64,000 bases of DNA, taken from Agrobacterium vitis (GTDB taxonomy: Bacteria > Pseudomonadota > Alphaproteobacteria > Rhizobiales > Rhizobiaceae). Each line of letters opens with the position of its first letter. Positions within the stretch are counted from its first letter, which is position 1. The notes beneath the pieces were generated by a model, which saw only the letters and a program-made list of their open reading frames with translations, ran no database searches and was not told the origin of the DNA. The stretch spans positions 2,338,501 to 2,402,500 of the forward strand of contig NZ_AP023272.1 in NCBI RefSeq assembly GCF_013426735.1, written 5' to 3'. A program made the position numbers and the translations under genes. Below, one piece after another: positions 27,948 through 36,600 of the stretch.

Positions 27948-28460
27948 TCATAAGTAGGTGAAACCAATTCTGACTTTTATTTTTCTATCTGGCTCCTCAC
28001 GTACATCTAGGGAAACTCGATATGCGAACCAAAATAAATAATCATCAAATAACGAATAACCATAATACGAAGGACTTGAAATGTTCATTGAATCTGACGA
28101 TTTTAAAATCATAAAACCTTCACACGCCATCCAATATTTAACTTTTTTAAAATCATAAAATGAATCTATATATTTTTTATAAATAATATTTTCTATATTT
28201 TCTTTACTTTTATTATTCCACCAATAATCAAATTTATATTCAAATATTTCTTCTTTGCACTCTATGTAATTATCACGATCTACTTTACACCCCTTTATAT
28301 CCGCCCCACCGCGTCGATTTTCTTGCTTTAAACGCATTTCAGCAATAATAAGATTTTTTGCTTTTGGCTCAGCATAAAGCTTGCACCAAGAGAAATATCC
28401 AATCAGCACGATACCCAAGGCTGCAATTGGTCTGAAGGACCTCTTGTTCATATTGCTCAC
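27948..28460 (-). CDS. AT-rich membrane-anchored protein of unknown function
   Basis: 170 residues from GTG 28460, which has AAGGAGG ten bases upstream; the ATG nine bases further in is an alternative. One N-terminal hydrophobic segment (AALGIVLIGYFSWCKLY) looks like a signal anchor; the rest is rich in Lys, Tyr, Asp and Ile (ENIENIIYKKYIDSFYDFKK), with Cys in CKVDRDNYIECKEE. The coding strand is far more AT-rich than the core genes, a sign of transfer. No family recognised. It lies just upstream of the RTX gene on the same strand and may belong with it. Confidence 0.55.
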   Translation of the reverse strand: MSNMNKRSFRPIAALGIVLIGYFSWCKLYAEPKAKNLIIAEMRLKQENRRGGADIKGCKVDRDNYIECKEEIFEYKFDYWWNNKSKENIENIIYKKYIDSFYDFKKVKYWMACEGFMILKSSDSMNISSPSYYGYSLFDDYLFWFAYRVSLDVREEPDRKIKVRIGFTYL

Positions 28461-28717
28461 AAGATCAAAACCTCCTTGGCACCTCTCCAAGCGCATCCCA
28501 AATCACGAGGGTGCGGCCTGATCCGATAAAACATAGGAAATTCACTCTCAGCGAAAACGCAGAGCATCCCTGAAACGCCCGTCGGAATACAAAATAACAC
28601 CCCTGATTGGATCAAATATTCAAAGCACGCCATAGGTGTCAAGCGAATATGATTATGGCAGGTACGCTTGACGGAGCTAAAACCGATTTCGCGTTCTCCT
28701 GCCGAAGGCGGCCTCAC
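28457..28717 (-). CDS. Doubtful small ORF coupled to the AT-rich gene
   Basis: 86 residues from a GTG directly after an in-frame stop. Its TGA overlaps the GTG start of the next gene (GTGA), the usual geometry of translational coupling, and its last codons contain that gene's ribosome binding site. The sequence has scattered Cys and no recognisable domain (HNHIRLTPMACFEYLIQSGV). It could be a real small protein, a decayed 3' end of a larger gene or chance. The 412-base gap before the plus-strand gene at 28873 holds nothing else I can support. Confidence 0.25.
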   Translation of the reverse strand: MRPPSAGEREIGFSSVKRTCHNHIRLTPMACFEYLIQSGVLFCIPTGVSGMLCVFAESEFPMFYRIRPHPRDLGCAWRGAKEVLIL

Positions 28718-28872
28718 AACCGATTATGAAAACGCACCGAAAATTATAATTTAAGGAATCAAATTAATGACAAAAATTTGTTATTGAAAATAATCAAACA
28801 AGAAGCTTGTCCTGTTATCATCCCTCTGATTGCACGGCAGCTTTTGTGTAACCAACAGAATAGGAAGATCCA

Positions 28873-29160
28873 TTGACCCGTTTTCTCACCAGCCTTGCCC
28901 TTGCCTCTGCCCTGATCCTCTCTGCCCACCAGGGCTTTGCTCAGGCTCCTAACAGCGACCGTTGCGTCAAGGGCGGCATGAGCGATTGCCAATCGAAGCC
29001 TGGCAAACCAGCACAGAAGAAAGCCGTCACCCGCGAGCGAACGCATCAAAACAAGCTGCCTCCTCAAAAAGCGGCAAAACAGCATCGCGGCAAGTCGGTC
29101 GATCCGATGACGACCTGCGGCGTGGGGTCCAAGGCCCCCTGCAAGCCGCAGCGGCCATAA
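28873..29160 (+). CDS. Small secreted basic protein
   Basis: 95 residues from TTG 28873, with AGGAAGA just upstream. A signal peptide (TRFLTSLALASALILSAHQG) ends near FAQA. The mature part is basic and contains four Cys (DRCVKGGMSDCQ, TTCGVGSKAPC), which could form two disulfide bonds in the periplasm. No family recognised. It is convergent with folK, with repeats and a strong hairpin between. Confidence 0.55.
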   Translation: MTRFLTSLALASALILSAHQGFAQAPNSDRCVKGGMSDCQSKPGKPAQKKAVTRERTHQNKLPPQKAAKQHRGKSVDPMTTCGVGSKAPCKPQRP

Positions 29161-29200
29161 ATTCAAGGCCTTCACCGAAAGTGGAGGTTTGAACCGCGAC

Positions 29201-29290
29201 AGCGCCGTGCGTTAAAACGTACAAAGGACGCTGTAACACTTTAAACCTACTGCATAATTTTCTCCTCCCATTTAAGGAATGATGCAGTAG
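29201..29290. repeat. Dispersed intergenic repeat, best copy
   Basis: AGCGCCGTGCGTTAAAACGT is followed by ACAAAGGACGCTGTAACAC, then CTACTGCATAATT and its inverted partner AATGATGCAGTAG at 29278-29290. This is the most complete of three related elements in the window (also 14281-14351 and 31347-31410). Similar elements are common between genes in Rhizobiaceae, as far as I recall. Confidence 0.65.
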
Positions 29291-29323
29291 AAGCGGCTTT
29301 TCTATAAGCGAGTAGGCTCTATA

Positions 29324-29360
29324 AAGAGGTCGGCAAAGTCGGAAGCTTTGCCGACCTCTT
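29324..29360. terminator. Perfect 15-bp hairpin between convergent genes
   Basis: AAGAGGTCGGCAAAG (29324-29338) and CTTTGCCGACCTCTT (29346-29360) pair over 15 bases with a seven-base loop. It lies between the small secreted protein gene and folK, which converge, so it probably ends transcription in both directions, although the T runs on either side are short. Confidence 0.6.
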
Positions 29361-29402
29361 CCTATGAAGGAATACCAAGCGCGCTCTTCGACGCCTCCAG
29401 AG

Positions 29403-29466
29403 TTTGTCAGGGAAAAGTGGAACCCGGTTTTCCTAAAAAAACAAACGAAAACAAAAGAATCTGGAG
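29403..29466. repeat. Diverged copy of the GGAAAAGTGG/GGTTTTCC repeat
   Basis: GGGAAAAGTGGAACCCGGTTTTCC followed by AAAACAAACG is, in reverse orientation, similar to the tandem palindromic repeat at 13369-13474 (TTTTAC...GGAAAACCG...CTTTTCC). The outer arms have decayed. It completes the 316-base gap 29161-29476, which is repeats and a hairpin with no gene. Confidence 0.45.
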
Positions 29467-29476
29467 TTTGCCTGGT

Positions 29477-30046
29477 TCAGTGTGAACCTGACAGACTCCA
29501 GGTATCAGCCCTCTTCCACCAAAGCGGATCGGTATCGGCGACGACGATATCATGGGTGTCCGCTTGCCCCAGCCAATCGGCCACCATTCGGCCCTCTACC
29601 ACAAGGGCGCTACCGATATCGCAGAGTGGCTGAAGAACGAAAGCCCGCTGCACCATGCGCGGATGCGGGATCGACAGGTGATCCTCCTCGATATTTTGTT
29701 CACCATAGAGCAGAATATCGATATCGAGCGTGCGCGGGCCCCAGCGCTCCCGACGCTCGCGTTTCATCACCCGCTCAAGTTCGAGACAGACCGAAAGCAG
29801 CGCGGAGGGCGGCAATGTGGTGCTGACCAGCGCGCAGCTATTGAAGAAATCCGCCTGATCCAGCTTTCCCCAGGGCGGTGTACGATAAAGGCGCGAGACG
29901 GCCAACACCGTGCAGTCCGGGCGCTCATCCAGGGCTTTCAATGCGGCTGCCATGGCATGCGCGGGATCGCCGATATTGCCACCCAGCCCGAGCGCTGCGA
30001 TCACCGGGGCGCGCTTATCGATGATGGTCAACGGAAACCTCGACAT
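29477..30046 (-). CDS. folK: 2-amino-4-hydroxy-6-hydroxymethyldihydropteridine pyrophosphokinase
   Basis: 189 residues from ATG 30046. It transfers pyrophosphate from ATP to hydroxymethyl-dihydropterin in folate synthesis. GLGGNIGDP near the N terminus, the RTPPWGKLDQADFFN block and RWGPRTLDIDILLYG with IPHPRM are the HPPK signature. The ATG lies inside folB, giving a 32-base overlap; a later TTG (30031) or GTG (30004) would reduce it. Last gene of folP-folB-folK. Confidence 0.94.
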   Translation of the reverse strand: MSRFPLTIIDKRAPVIAALGLGGNIGDPAHAMAAALKALDERPDCTVLAVSRLYRTPPWGKLDQADFFNSCALVSTTLPPSALLSVCLELERVMKRERRERWGPRTLDIDILLYGEQNIEEDHLSIPHPRMVQRAFVLQPLCDIGSALVVEGRMVADWLGQADTHDIVVADTDPLWWKRADTWSLSGSH

Positions 30047-30383
30047 AATCGAGCATGCCGGTAATCGGCGCGCTCGGCTTGCGCACAGTGATTTTCGCCC
30101 GCAGAATCTGTTCGAACCTCTCACATAGCGATTTGGCGATATCCAGCGCCAAAGCCTCGATCAGATAGCGCCGCTTGCCGGTGACGATCTCTTCAATGAG
30201 GTTGAAGGCCACGCCATAATCCACCGTTCCGGCCAATTCATCGGTTTCCAGAGCCGAGGAAAACCGCAGTTCCAGTTCGGCATCGATGAAAAACCGCTGG
30301 CCCAGAAACTTCTCCTGCTCATGCAGGCCGTGACGGGCGAAAAACCCGCAATTCTTTAGTGTTATTGTATAGGTCTCAGCCAT
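30015..30383 (-). CDS. folB: Dihydroneopterin aldolase
   Basis: 122 residues from ATG 30383. It splits dihydroneopterin to hydroxymethyl-dihydropterin and glycolaldehyde. FFARHGLHEQEKFLGQRFFI at the N terminus, DYGVAFNLIEEIV in the middle and the late AKITVRKPSAPI block match FolB. It overlaps folP by eight bases upstream and folK by 32 downstream, so the three steps of pterin activation and coupling are translated together. Confidence 0.94.
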   Translation of the reverse strand: MAETYTITLKNCGFFARHGLHEQEKFLGQRFFIDAELELRFSSALETDELAGTVDYGVAFNLIEEIVTGKRRYLIEALALDIAKSLCERFEQILRAKITVRKPSAPITGMLDYVEVSVDHHR

Positions 30384-31269
30384 CGATCCGTCCTTCCCGC
30401 AGCCGCGCCTGCGCGGCGGGCCCGTCATCGGGGGCCATGGTTAGCATTGCATCCGCCACTGCCAGGGCATCGCGATTTGTCCTTACATCATGTACTCTGA
30501 ATATGGCAGCCCCCTGTAGTCTTAGCAGAACCGAGCTTGCCGCCGTTGCCGCATCACGCCCCGCGGCGTCGCGTCCGGTCAATGTGCCGAGGAAGCGCTT
30601 GCGCGACGTCCCCACCAACAGCGGATAGCCCAGATCGAGCAATTCATTGCAACGCGCCATCAGACCGATATTGGCCTCCACGGTTTCCTTGGCAAAGCCG
30701 AAGCCGGGATCGAGCACAATCGTCTCTGCTGCTACAGCTGCATTCCGGGCGATAGCAAGCGAGCGTTCGAAAAACAGCCGCTGATCGGCAATCGGATCGG
30801 CCAGCACGTCGCGGCCCCGACCGGTATGCATGATGCAGAGCCCTGCCCCGGCTGCGGCAGCCACATCGGCAATCTCCGGCTCGCGCTGCAAGCCATGCAC
30901 ATCGTTGATGATATGGGCACCGGCGGCCAGCGCCAGCCGCGCCGTCTCGGCCCGATAGGTATCCACCGAGATCAGCGCGTCGGTGTCGCGCGCCAGGGTT
31001 TCGATGACCGGCAGGATGCGGTCCTGCTCCTCAGCGGCGGAGACGGCCTCCGCCCCCGGCCTCGTCGATTCGCCACCGATATCGAGGATATCGGCGCCAT
31101 CCTCGAGACATTGCAGCGCAAAGCGCAGGGCCTCGTCACGGCTGGAATGGGCGCCGCCATCGGAAAACGAATCCGGGGTGACGTTGACGATCGCCATCAG
31201 GCGGGCCTGAGACCCGAGCGTCAGGCTGCGGCCATGGGCCAGGCGCCATTGCTGAGTTGAGATCTTCAC
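30376..31269 (-). CDS. folP: Dihydropteroate synthase
   Basis: 297 residues. It joins p-aminobenzoate to hydroxymethyl-dihydropterin pyrophosphate and is the target of sulfonamides. MAIVNVTPDSFSDGG, DIGGESTRPGAE, ISVDTYRAETA, DPGFGFAKE and LVGTSRKRFLG are the conserved TIM-barrel blocks. First gene of the folP-folB-folK cluster. Its promoter should lie in the 278 bases towards the DUF922 gene, which also hold a decayed repeat. Confidence 0.97.
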   Translation of the reverse strand: MKISTQQWRLAHGRSLTLGSQARLMAIVNVTPDSFSDGGAHSSRDEALRFALQCLEDGADILDIGGESTRPGAEAVSAAEEQDRILPVIETLARDTDALISVDTYRAETARLALAAGAHIINDVHGLQREPEIADVAAAAGAGLCIMHTGRGRDVLADPIADQRLFFERSLAIARNAAVAAETIVLDPGFGFAKETVEANIGLMARCNELLDLGYPLLVGTSRKRFLGTLTGRDAAGRDAATAASSVLLRLQGAAIFRVHDVRTNRDALAVADAMLTMAPDDGPAAQARLREGRIDG

Positions 31270-31346
31270 GCGGTTTCCTCATGCCTTGCAGAAAAGACCG
31301 TTGCCGAGACGGCGCAGGACGCCATATACAAGGCAACAAGACTGGC

Positions 31347-31410
31347 CGTAACACTTTATGCCAGCAGCATATTTCCTTAAATCCGGTCGGGTTCGGGAAT
31401 TTATGCGGCC
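31347..31410. repeat. Dispersed intergenic repeat, decayed copy
   Basis: CCGTAACACTTTATGCCAGC, then GCAGCATATTTCCTTAAATC and a GGGTTCGGGAATTTATGCGG end, matches the element at 29201-29290 in order of blocks (GTAACACTTTA, GCATA-TTTCC, GGAATTTATGC). The inner dyad around CCGGTCGGGTTCGG is altered. Confidence 0.5.
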
Positions 31411-31547
31411 TTTCCTTGAAACGGCTGAAATTCGCAGTGAAGATCACCTTGAAAAACAAGGGTTGTTCAGAATGGCTGGCACATCAGGTCGATGTCGGCG
31501 CTGTATGCCCCAAACCGGGACCAAGTTCAATGTCGTGGATACGTTCA

Positions 31548-32204
31548 ATGGCCAAAAGAAAAGGCACTCTGGTTTGTGCCGCGCTCGTCTCCCGCGTGAT
31601 CGCCTCCGGCGTGGTACTCGTTGTCATCGGCACGGCAGGCATGGCGCAGGCGGAAACCATTGTCCGCAAATCAACCGTCTATTTCCCGATTGGCGGGCGG
31701 ACAGCGACTGATCTCGACCACGAACTGGAGCGCAAAGGCCCGCACACAGTCAGCACCGGAACTCGCCACCCGGGCGCGACCCGCATCCGTTTTGGCGGCA
31801 CCATGGACTATGTTCGTCATCGGGGCAGCTGTGCGATTGGCAACATCAAGGTGACGGTATCGATCAAGGTGATTGTGCCGCGCTGGAAAAACCGCGGATC
31901 GGCCAACCCGCAACTGGGATTGATCTGGGATACGCTATCGGCCGATATCAACCGCCATGAATCCCGCCATGCCGAAATCGCCGTGCAGCACGCCCGCGAC
32001 CTCGATCAAAAGTTAAAGGCTCTACCCAGCGCCACCTCCTGCGAAGAGCTTCAGGAAGAGGTCTCGATGTTGACGGATCAGGTCACGCAGGAACACGACG
32101 CCGACCAGTTGCGGTTTGACCGCATCGAAGCGGTTAATTTCAACGACCGGATCATGAGGCTGCTGAAATATCGCTACACGAAGACGCAAGCCCATCACGA
32201 CTGA
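31548..32204 (+). CDS. DUF922 family secreted putative zinc protease
   Basis: 218 residues from ATG 31548; another ATG at 31530 adds six residues. The N terminus has basic residues and a long hydrophobic stretch ending GMAQAE, a signal peptide or anchor. The mature part carries HESRHAEIAVQHARD with the HExxH zinc-binding motif, the hallmark of DUF922, preceded by WDTLSADINR. The substrate is unknown. It is divergent from folP and ends facing the ferredoxin gene. Confidence 0.8.
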   Translation: MAKRKGTLVCAALVSRVIASGVVLVVIGTAGMAQAETIVRKSTVYFPIGGRTATDLDHELERKGPHTVSTGTRHPGATRIRFGGTMDYVRHRGSCAIGNIKVTVSIKVIVPRWKNRGSANPQLGLIWDTLSADINRHESRHAEIAVQHARDLDQKLKALPSATSCEELQEEVSMLTDQVTQEHDADQLRFDRIEAVNFNDRIMRLLKYRYTKTQAHHD

Positions 32205-32276
32205 CAGAGCCAGCGTCTTCGACACATTCCTGTGAGATGTCGCGCGCTTTCCATAGCAGAAAAACGCATGCGTGGA

Positions 32277-32597
32277 CTAGCCTTGGCGCTCCGGCACATG
32301 CACCACAAGACCGGCCAGCGCCGGGGCGATCTTGATCTGACAGGAAAGCCTGGAATTGGGCCGTACATCAGTGGCGAAATCCAGCATATCCTCTTCCATC
32401 GGCGCCGGACCACCCGTCTTTTCAACCCAGGCCTCATCCACATAGACATGACAGGTGGCGCAGGCGCAGGCGCCGCCGCATTCGGCATCAATACCGGGAA
32501 CCGAATTGCGCACGGCATTTTCCATCACGGTCGAGCCATCGGCGGCATCAAGGTCAAAGCGGGTGCCATCAAAGGCGACAATGGTCAACTGGGTCAT
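32277..32597 (-). CDS. [2Fe-2S] ferredoxin, adrenodoxin type
   Basis: 106 residues from ATG 32597. The cluster ligands are the three Cys in [11 protein letters not shown] with the C-x5-C-x2-C spacing, plus the Cys in SRLSCQIKI near residue 86. MEEDMLDF and [10 protein letters not shown] are typical of the vertebrate-type (adrenodoxin, FdxB-like) group, which passes electrons to P450s or Fe-S assembly enzymes. No such partner gene is adjacent. An upstream extension of the frame has no family support. Confidence 0.94.
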   Translation of the reverse strand: MTQLTIVAFDGTRFDLDAADGSTVMENAVRNSVPGIDAECGGACACATCHVYVDEAWVEKTGGPAPMEEDMLDFATDVRPNSRLSCQIKIAPALAGLVVHVPERQG

Positions 32598-32812
32598 GGG
32601 ATCTATCCGGGGCTTGAAGAGCACGCCGCGCGCAACAGTCAGCACATCGCGGCGATGAAGACAAAGACGACACTCTGACCGGATGAACAAGGCCGCTGAT
32701 ATCAGCGGCCGGCGCAGCCGTCAGGCGCGCAGTCTTCTGACAAATCCGCATACCAGTCAACCGGTGCATAGTAACCTGTAAGCCTCGACTGGCGCGGACA
32801 CATCACGATGGT

Positions 32813-33181
32813 TCAGATACGGCAAAGCTTCAGAATGAAATGCTCGGCTTCAACCACAGTTGCGGTAATTGCCGCAATCCGGGCTGCATCGGGGCCTTTG
32901 CCTTCGACTTCGGCAGCCGCTTCTGCCACCTTGAAGGCGCCGACGGCGCTGGCCGCACCCTTCAGGCGATGGGCGATGGCAACCGGATCAGCGGACGCAT
33001 TGGCGAGACCCTGCAGACAACTGCGCGCCTGCTTTGCAAACATCTGCAAAACCTCGATTTCCAAGGCCTTATCGCCCATGGTCTGCGTGGCAAGATGGAC
33101 CAGATCGATCGGCCTTGCCTTGGACGGGCTCAGTCCGGATTGTACTTCTGGAGCTTCGAAAGCGATGTTGACGGCAGCCAT
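32813..33181 (-). CDS. Hpt domain phosphotransfer protein
   Basis: 122 residues, a single Hpt domain. The phospho-acceptor His lies in IAHRLKGAASAVGA near residue 70, with QMFAKQARSCLQGL as the preceding helix. Stand-alone Hpt proteins relay phosphate between hybrid histidine kinases and response regulators. In other alphaproteobacteria the ChpT-CtrA relay uses a different, larger protein, so this one serves another pathway. No kinase or regulator gene is next to it. It is divergent from the GPR-like gene with 493 bases between. Confidence 0.88.
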   Translation of the reverse strand: MAAVNIAFEAPEVQSGLSPSKARPIDLVHLATQTMGDKALEIEVLQMFAKQARSCLQGLANASADPVAIAHRLKGAASAVGAFKVAEAAAEVEGKGPDAARIAAITATVVEAEHFILKLCRI

Positions 33182-33674
33182 GACCCTTAAGATCCTTTTT
33201 GTTATGATATGGTTCTCATATTCAGGATGGTTGTCAATCGTGGGATTGGGGTTAAATTCGGGCCAGACGGCTGCGGATATTTATCCTTATGGTTAATTTC
33301 CGTTAAAGGCCGTCAGATTATGTGTTTTTGCGGCCTGAGATCCTTTAAATTGTGTTAATAAGCCTGATATCTCTTTGGGATAAGCGGTGCCGTTAATTGT
33401 AACAGTATCTGGAATGTGTCACTACGGAACGGGTAGAAAGGCAGATGACCTCAAGGCTTTGCTGCTAGTCCCTGTAGTGCTATGGATGACCATTGCAGCC
33501 CAGGGAATTATGCGCAAATCCGGCGAGATCTGCCGAAATTCAGTCCGGATGGCCGGGAAAACCGGCCAAATGGGTGCGGGGACTGGATGATTAAGGTGTT
33601 AGCCGCGTTTGCCGGGCCTTATAAGCAATCCGGTCGGGCAAAGCGGCCTGAGTAGGCGTAAGCGAGGCGTACCT
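33182..33674. other. Long intergenic region before the GPR-like gene
   Basis: 493 bases with no supportable gene. It is more AT-rich on the Hpt side and should hold divergent promoters. A perfect seven-base hairpin TGGCCGG/CCGGCCA (33550-33568, loop GAAAA) stands about 105 bases before the GPR-like ATG. Two TTAA half-sites at 33293 and 33303 are six bases apart, one short of the CtrA consensus. A long 5' leader for the GPR-like mRNA is possible. Confidence 0.4.
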
Positions 33675-36600
33675 ATGGCGACCAAAAAGACAAGCGAGTC
33701 GATTGACGATAGCGCTTTCCAGGCCCTCGAGGCAGCCCTGAGGATCGACTTCGAGGAAGAAGACGATACTCCAGTGCGTGGCCCCGCGCCTGTAGCGGCG
33801 GAGGCAAAAGTGTCCGACACACCGAGACAGACCAAGCCTGCACCACGGACTTCCGCGCCGCCAGCGGATACGACAGCCAATGAAAGAGAGCGGCTGCGGG
33901 CCGCGGCCCAGGCAAAAGCTGCCAAGGCACCAAAGCCTGCTTCCGCTACGACCGCCGATCCTGCGCCTAAGTCCCCTTCCCTTGCCCCTGCCAACGATGC
34001 GTCCCGCCGCAGCTCATCCGCCGTGTTGAAGTCGCTTGATGCCGGATCGATGGGCGGCGCGTTGCGCAATGCCACCATCGTTTCGCTGCTCTGGGGCGCC
34101 GGTGGCCTGGCTCTGTCGCAATTGCTCTATGGCTCCCAGATCTGGAGCGGCGGCGCTGCTGCGATATTTGCAAACCCTGGCATTATTGCCATTCTGGTCG
34201 GCACTATCCTGCCGATTTTCGTATTCTTCTCCTTTGCCATCATGATGTCGAGGGCGCAGGACATGCGTAACGCCGCCCGCTCCATGGCGGAAGTTGCCTT
34301 GCGCCTGTCCGAGCCGGAAACCGTCGCCTCCGAGCGTATCATGTCGGTTGGTCAGGCCGTACGCCGCGAAGTCTCGGCGATGAACGAGGGCATTGAGCGC
34401 ACCATCGCCCGCGCCACCGAGCTGGAAACCCTGGTGCATTCCGAGGTGACCGCGCTGGAGCGCAGCTATACCGATAACGAGCTTCGGGTCCGCAGCCTGG
34501 TGCAGGAATTGTCGGCGGAGCGCGATGCCATCGTCAACCATGCCGACCGCATCCGCTCTTCCATCGTGGGTGCTCATGATCAGTTGAAGGAAGATCTGTC
34601 GCTGGCGACAGAGGAAATCGGCATTCGACTGGCGACATCAGGCGAGGCTTTTGCCTCGATGATCGATATGCGCGCCGCAACGATCATGGAGAAATCCAAC
34701 ACCGCCGCCACGACGCTCGGATCACTACTGACAGCCAAGACCGATGAAATGGTCCAGACGCTGGGCGCCGCCGGATTCTCGCTGTCGAGCGAATTTGATA
34801 ACCGTTTGCAGGCCCTCACCGGCTCCATGTCTACTCATGGCGAAGAAATCCTGCGCCAGTTTGAAACTCGCGCCTCGACGCTTGACGCCAATACCGAAAA
34901 GCTCAATGCGGCACTGAACGATCGCGCTCGCCAGTTGAATGAAACGCTGGTCGCCCGCACTCGTGAAATCGCCCAGAGCTTCACCCAGGGCGAAGCGTCG
35001 ATCACTGGTAGCCTGGACAGTGCGCTGACACGTCTCAACACCTCTCTTGAGGAAAAATCGGTTTCCTTCCGCCAGAGCCTGCAAACCAATGCCGAAGATG
35101 CGCTTGTTGATATCGACATCCGCTCCGGCCTGTTTGAAGACCGGATGCAGGCGACGATTGGCCAGATCAACGCCACGTTCGACGACCGGATGACCGAATT
35201 CGCCACTGCTTTCGATCAGCGTGCCGGCACGCTCGACAGCAAGCTGAACGAAAGCCTGCTGCGCATCAACGAAACCATGGCGGGCGGATCGGAAACGATT
35301 GATGGCATCCTGACCACCTCGATCGACCGCCTCGGCAATACGATGACCGATCAGTCTTTCGCATTGGCCGCAACCCTTGGCGGCAATCAGGAAGCGTTGA
35401 CCGAAGCCCTTTCCAGCCATTCGCGGGAACTGGCGGACGCCCTCGAGCGGCGGCGCCGCGAACTGGACGAAACGATTTCCAACGCCCAGAGCCGCATCGA
35501 CCAGATCATGGCCGAACGTGGCACAGCCTTGACCGAAGCCCTCAACACCAGCCAGACTCGTTTTGACGAAACGCTGGGCAGCCGCTCGGAAGCGGTGATC
35601 AACCAGCTCACCGGCAGCCATGATCGTATTTCCGACCTGCTGCAAAATGCCTCTTCCGGCATTGTCGAAGCTGTCACTTCCTCCGAGAGCCGTTTGGCAG
35701 ACACGCTGGACCGCAAGGCACAGACGATAATTGAGGCCGCCGATGGTGCCGACGCCCGTATTGAGGCCGCCCTCAGTGACAAGGCCGATGCGATCCGCGC
35801 CGCCTATGAAACAAACCATGAGCGGTTGACATCGGTTCTCGATGCCAAGGTCGAGCAACTCGAACAGACGGCCCTGGCCGTCGATAGCCGTGTCGAGGCT
35901 GCTTTTGGCAACAAGGCGGATGCGATCCGTGCTGCCTATGAAGAAAGCGAAGCGCGCCTTACCCGTACGCTCGACGGCAAGGTTGACCAGATCACCGATG
36001 CAGCGACCGAGGCCGATATGCGCATCGAACTTGCGCTCGGCAACCGCATGGACACGATCCGCGCCGTCTACGAAGACAGCGAAAGCCGTTTGGCCAGCAC
36101 AATCGATGCCAAGCTTGGCGCTCTGACCGAGACACTCGGTAATGCCGATAACCGCATTGAACAGGCGTTTGGCACCAAGGCTGATCAGGTTCTCTCCGCC
36201 TACGAGCAAAGCGAAGCGCGCCTTGCCCGCACACTCGACAGCAAGATTGAACAGATCAGCGACGCAGCCTCCGATGCCGATATGCGCATTGAACTGGCGC
36301 TCGGCAACCGGATGGACACGATCCGTGCCGTTTACGAAGACAGTGAAAGCCGCCTTTCCAGCACCATCGATGCCAAGCTCGGCGCTCTGACCGAGACACT
36401 GGGCAATGCAGACGTTCGCATCGAACAGGCGTTCGGCACCAAGGCCGATCAGGTTATCTCCGCCTATGAGCAAAGCGAAGCGCGCCTTGCCCGCACGCTC
36501 GACAGCAAGATCGAGCAAATCAGCGACGCTGCCTCCGATGCCGACATGCGCATTGAGCTGGCGCTCGGCAATCGCATGGACACGATCCGCGCCGTCTACG

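Noticed and set aside
33293..33306. Possible CtrA site (two TTAA half-sites) before the GPR-like gene
   Set aside because: The spacing is six bases, not the seven of the consensus, and TTAA is common in this AT-rich gap.
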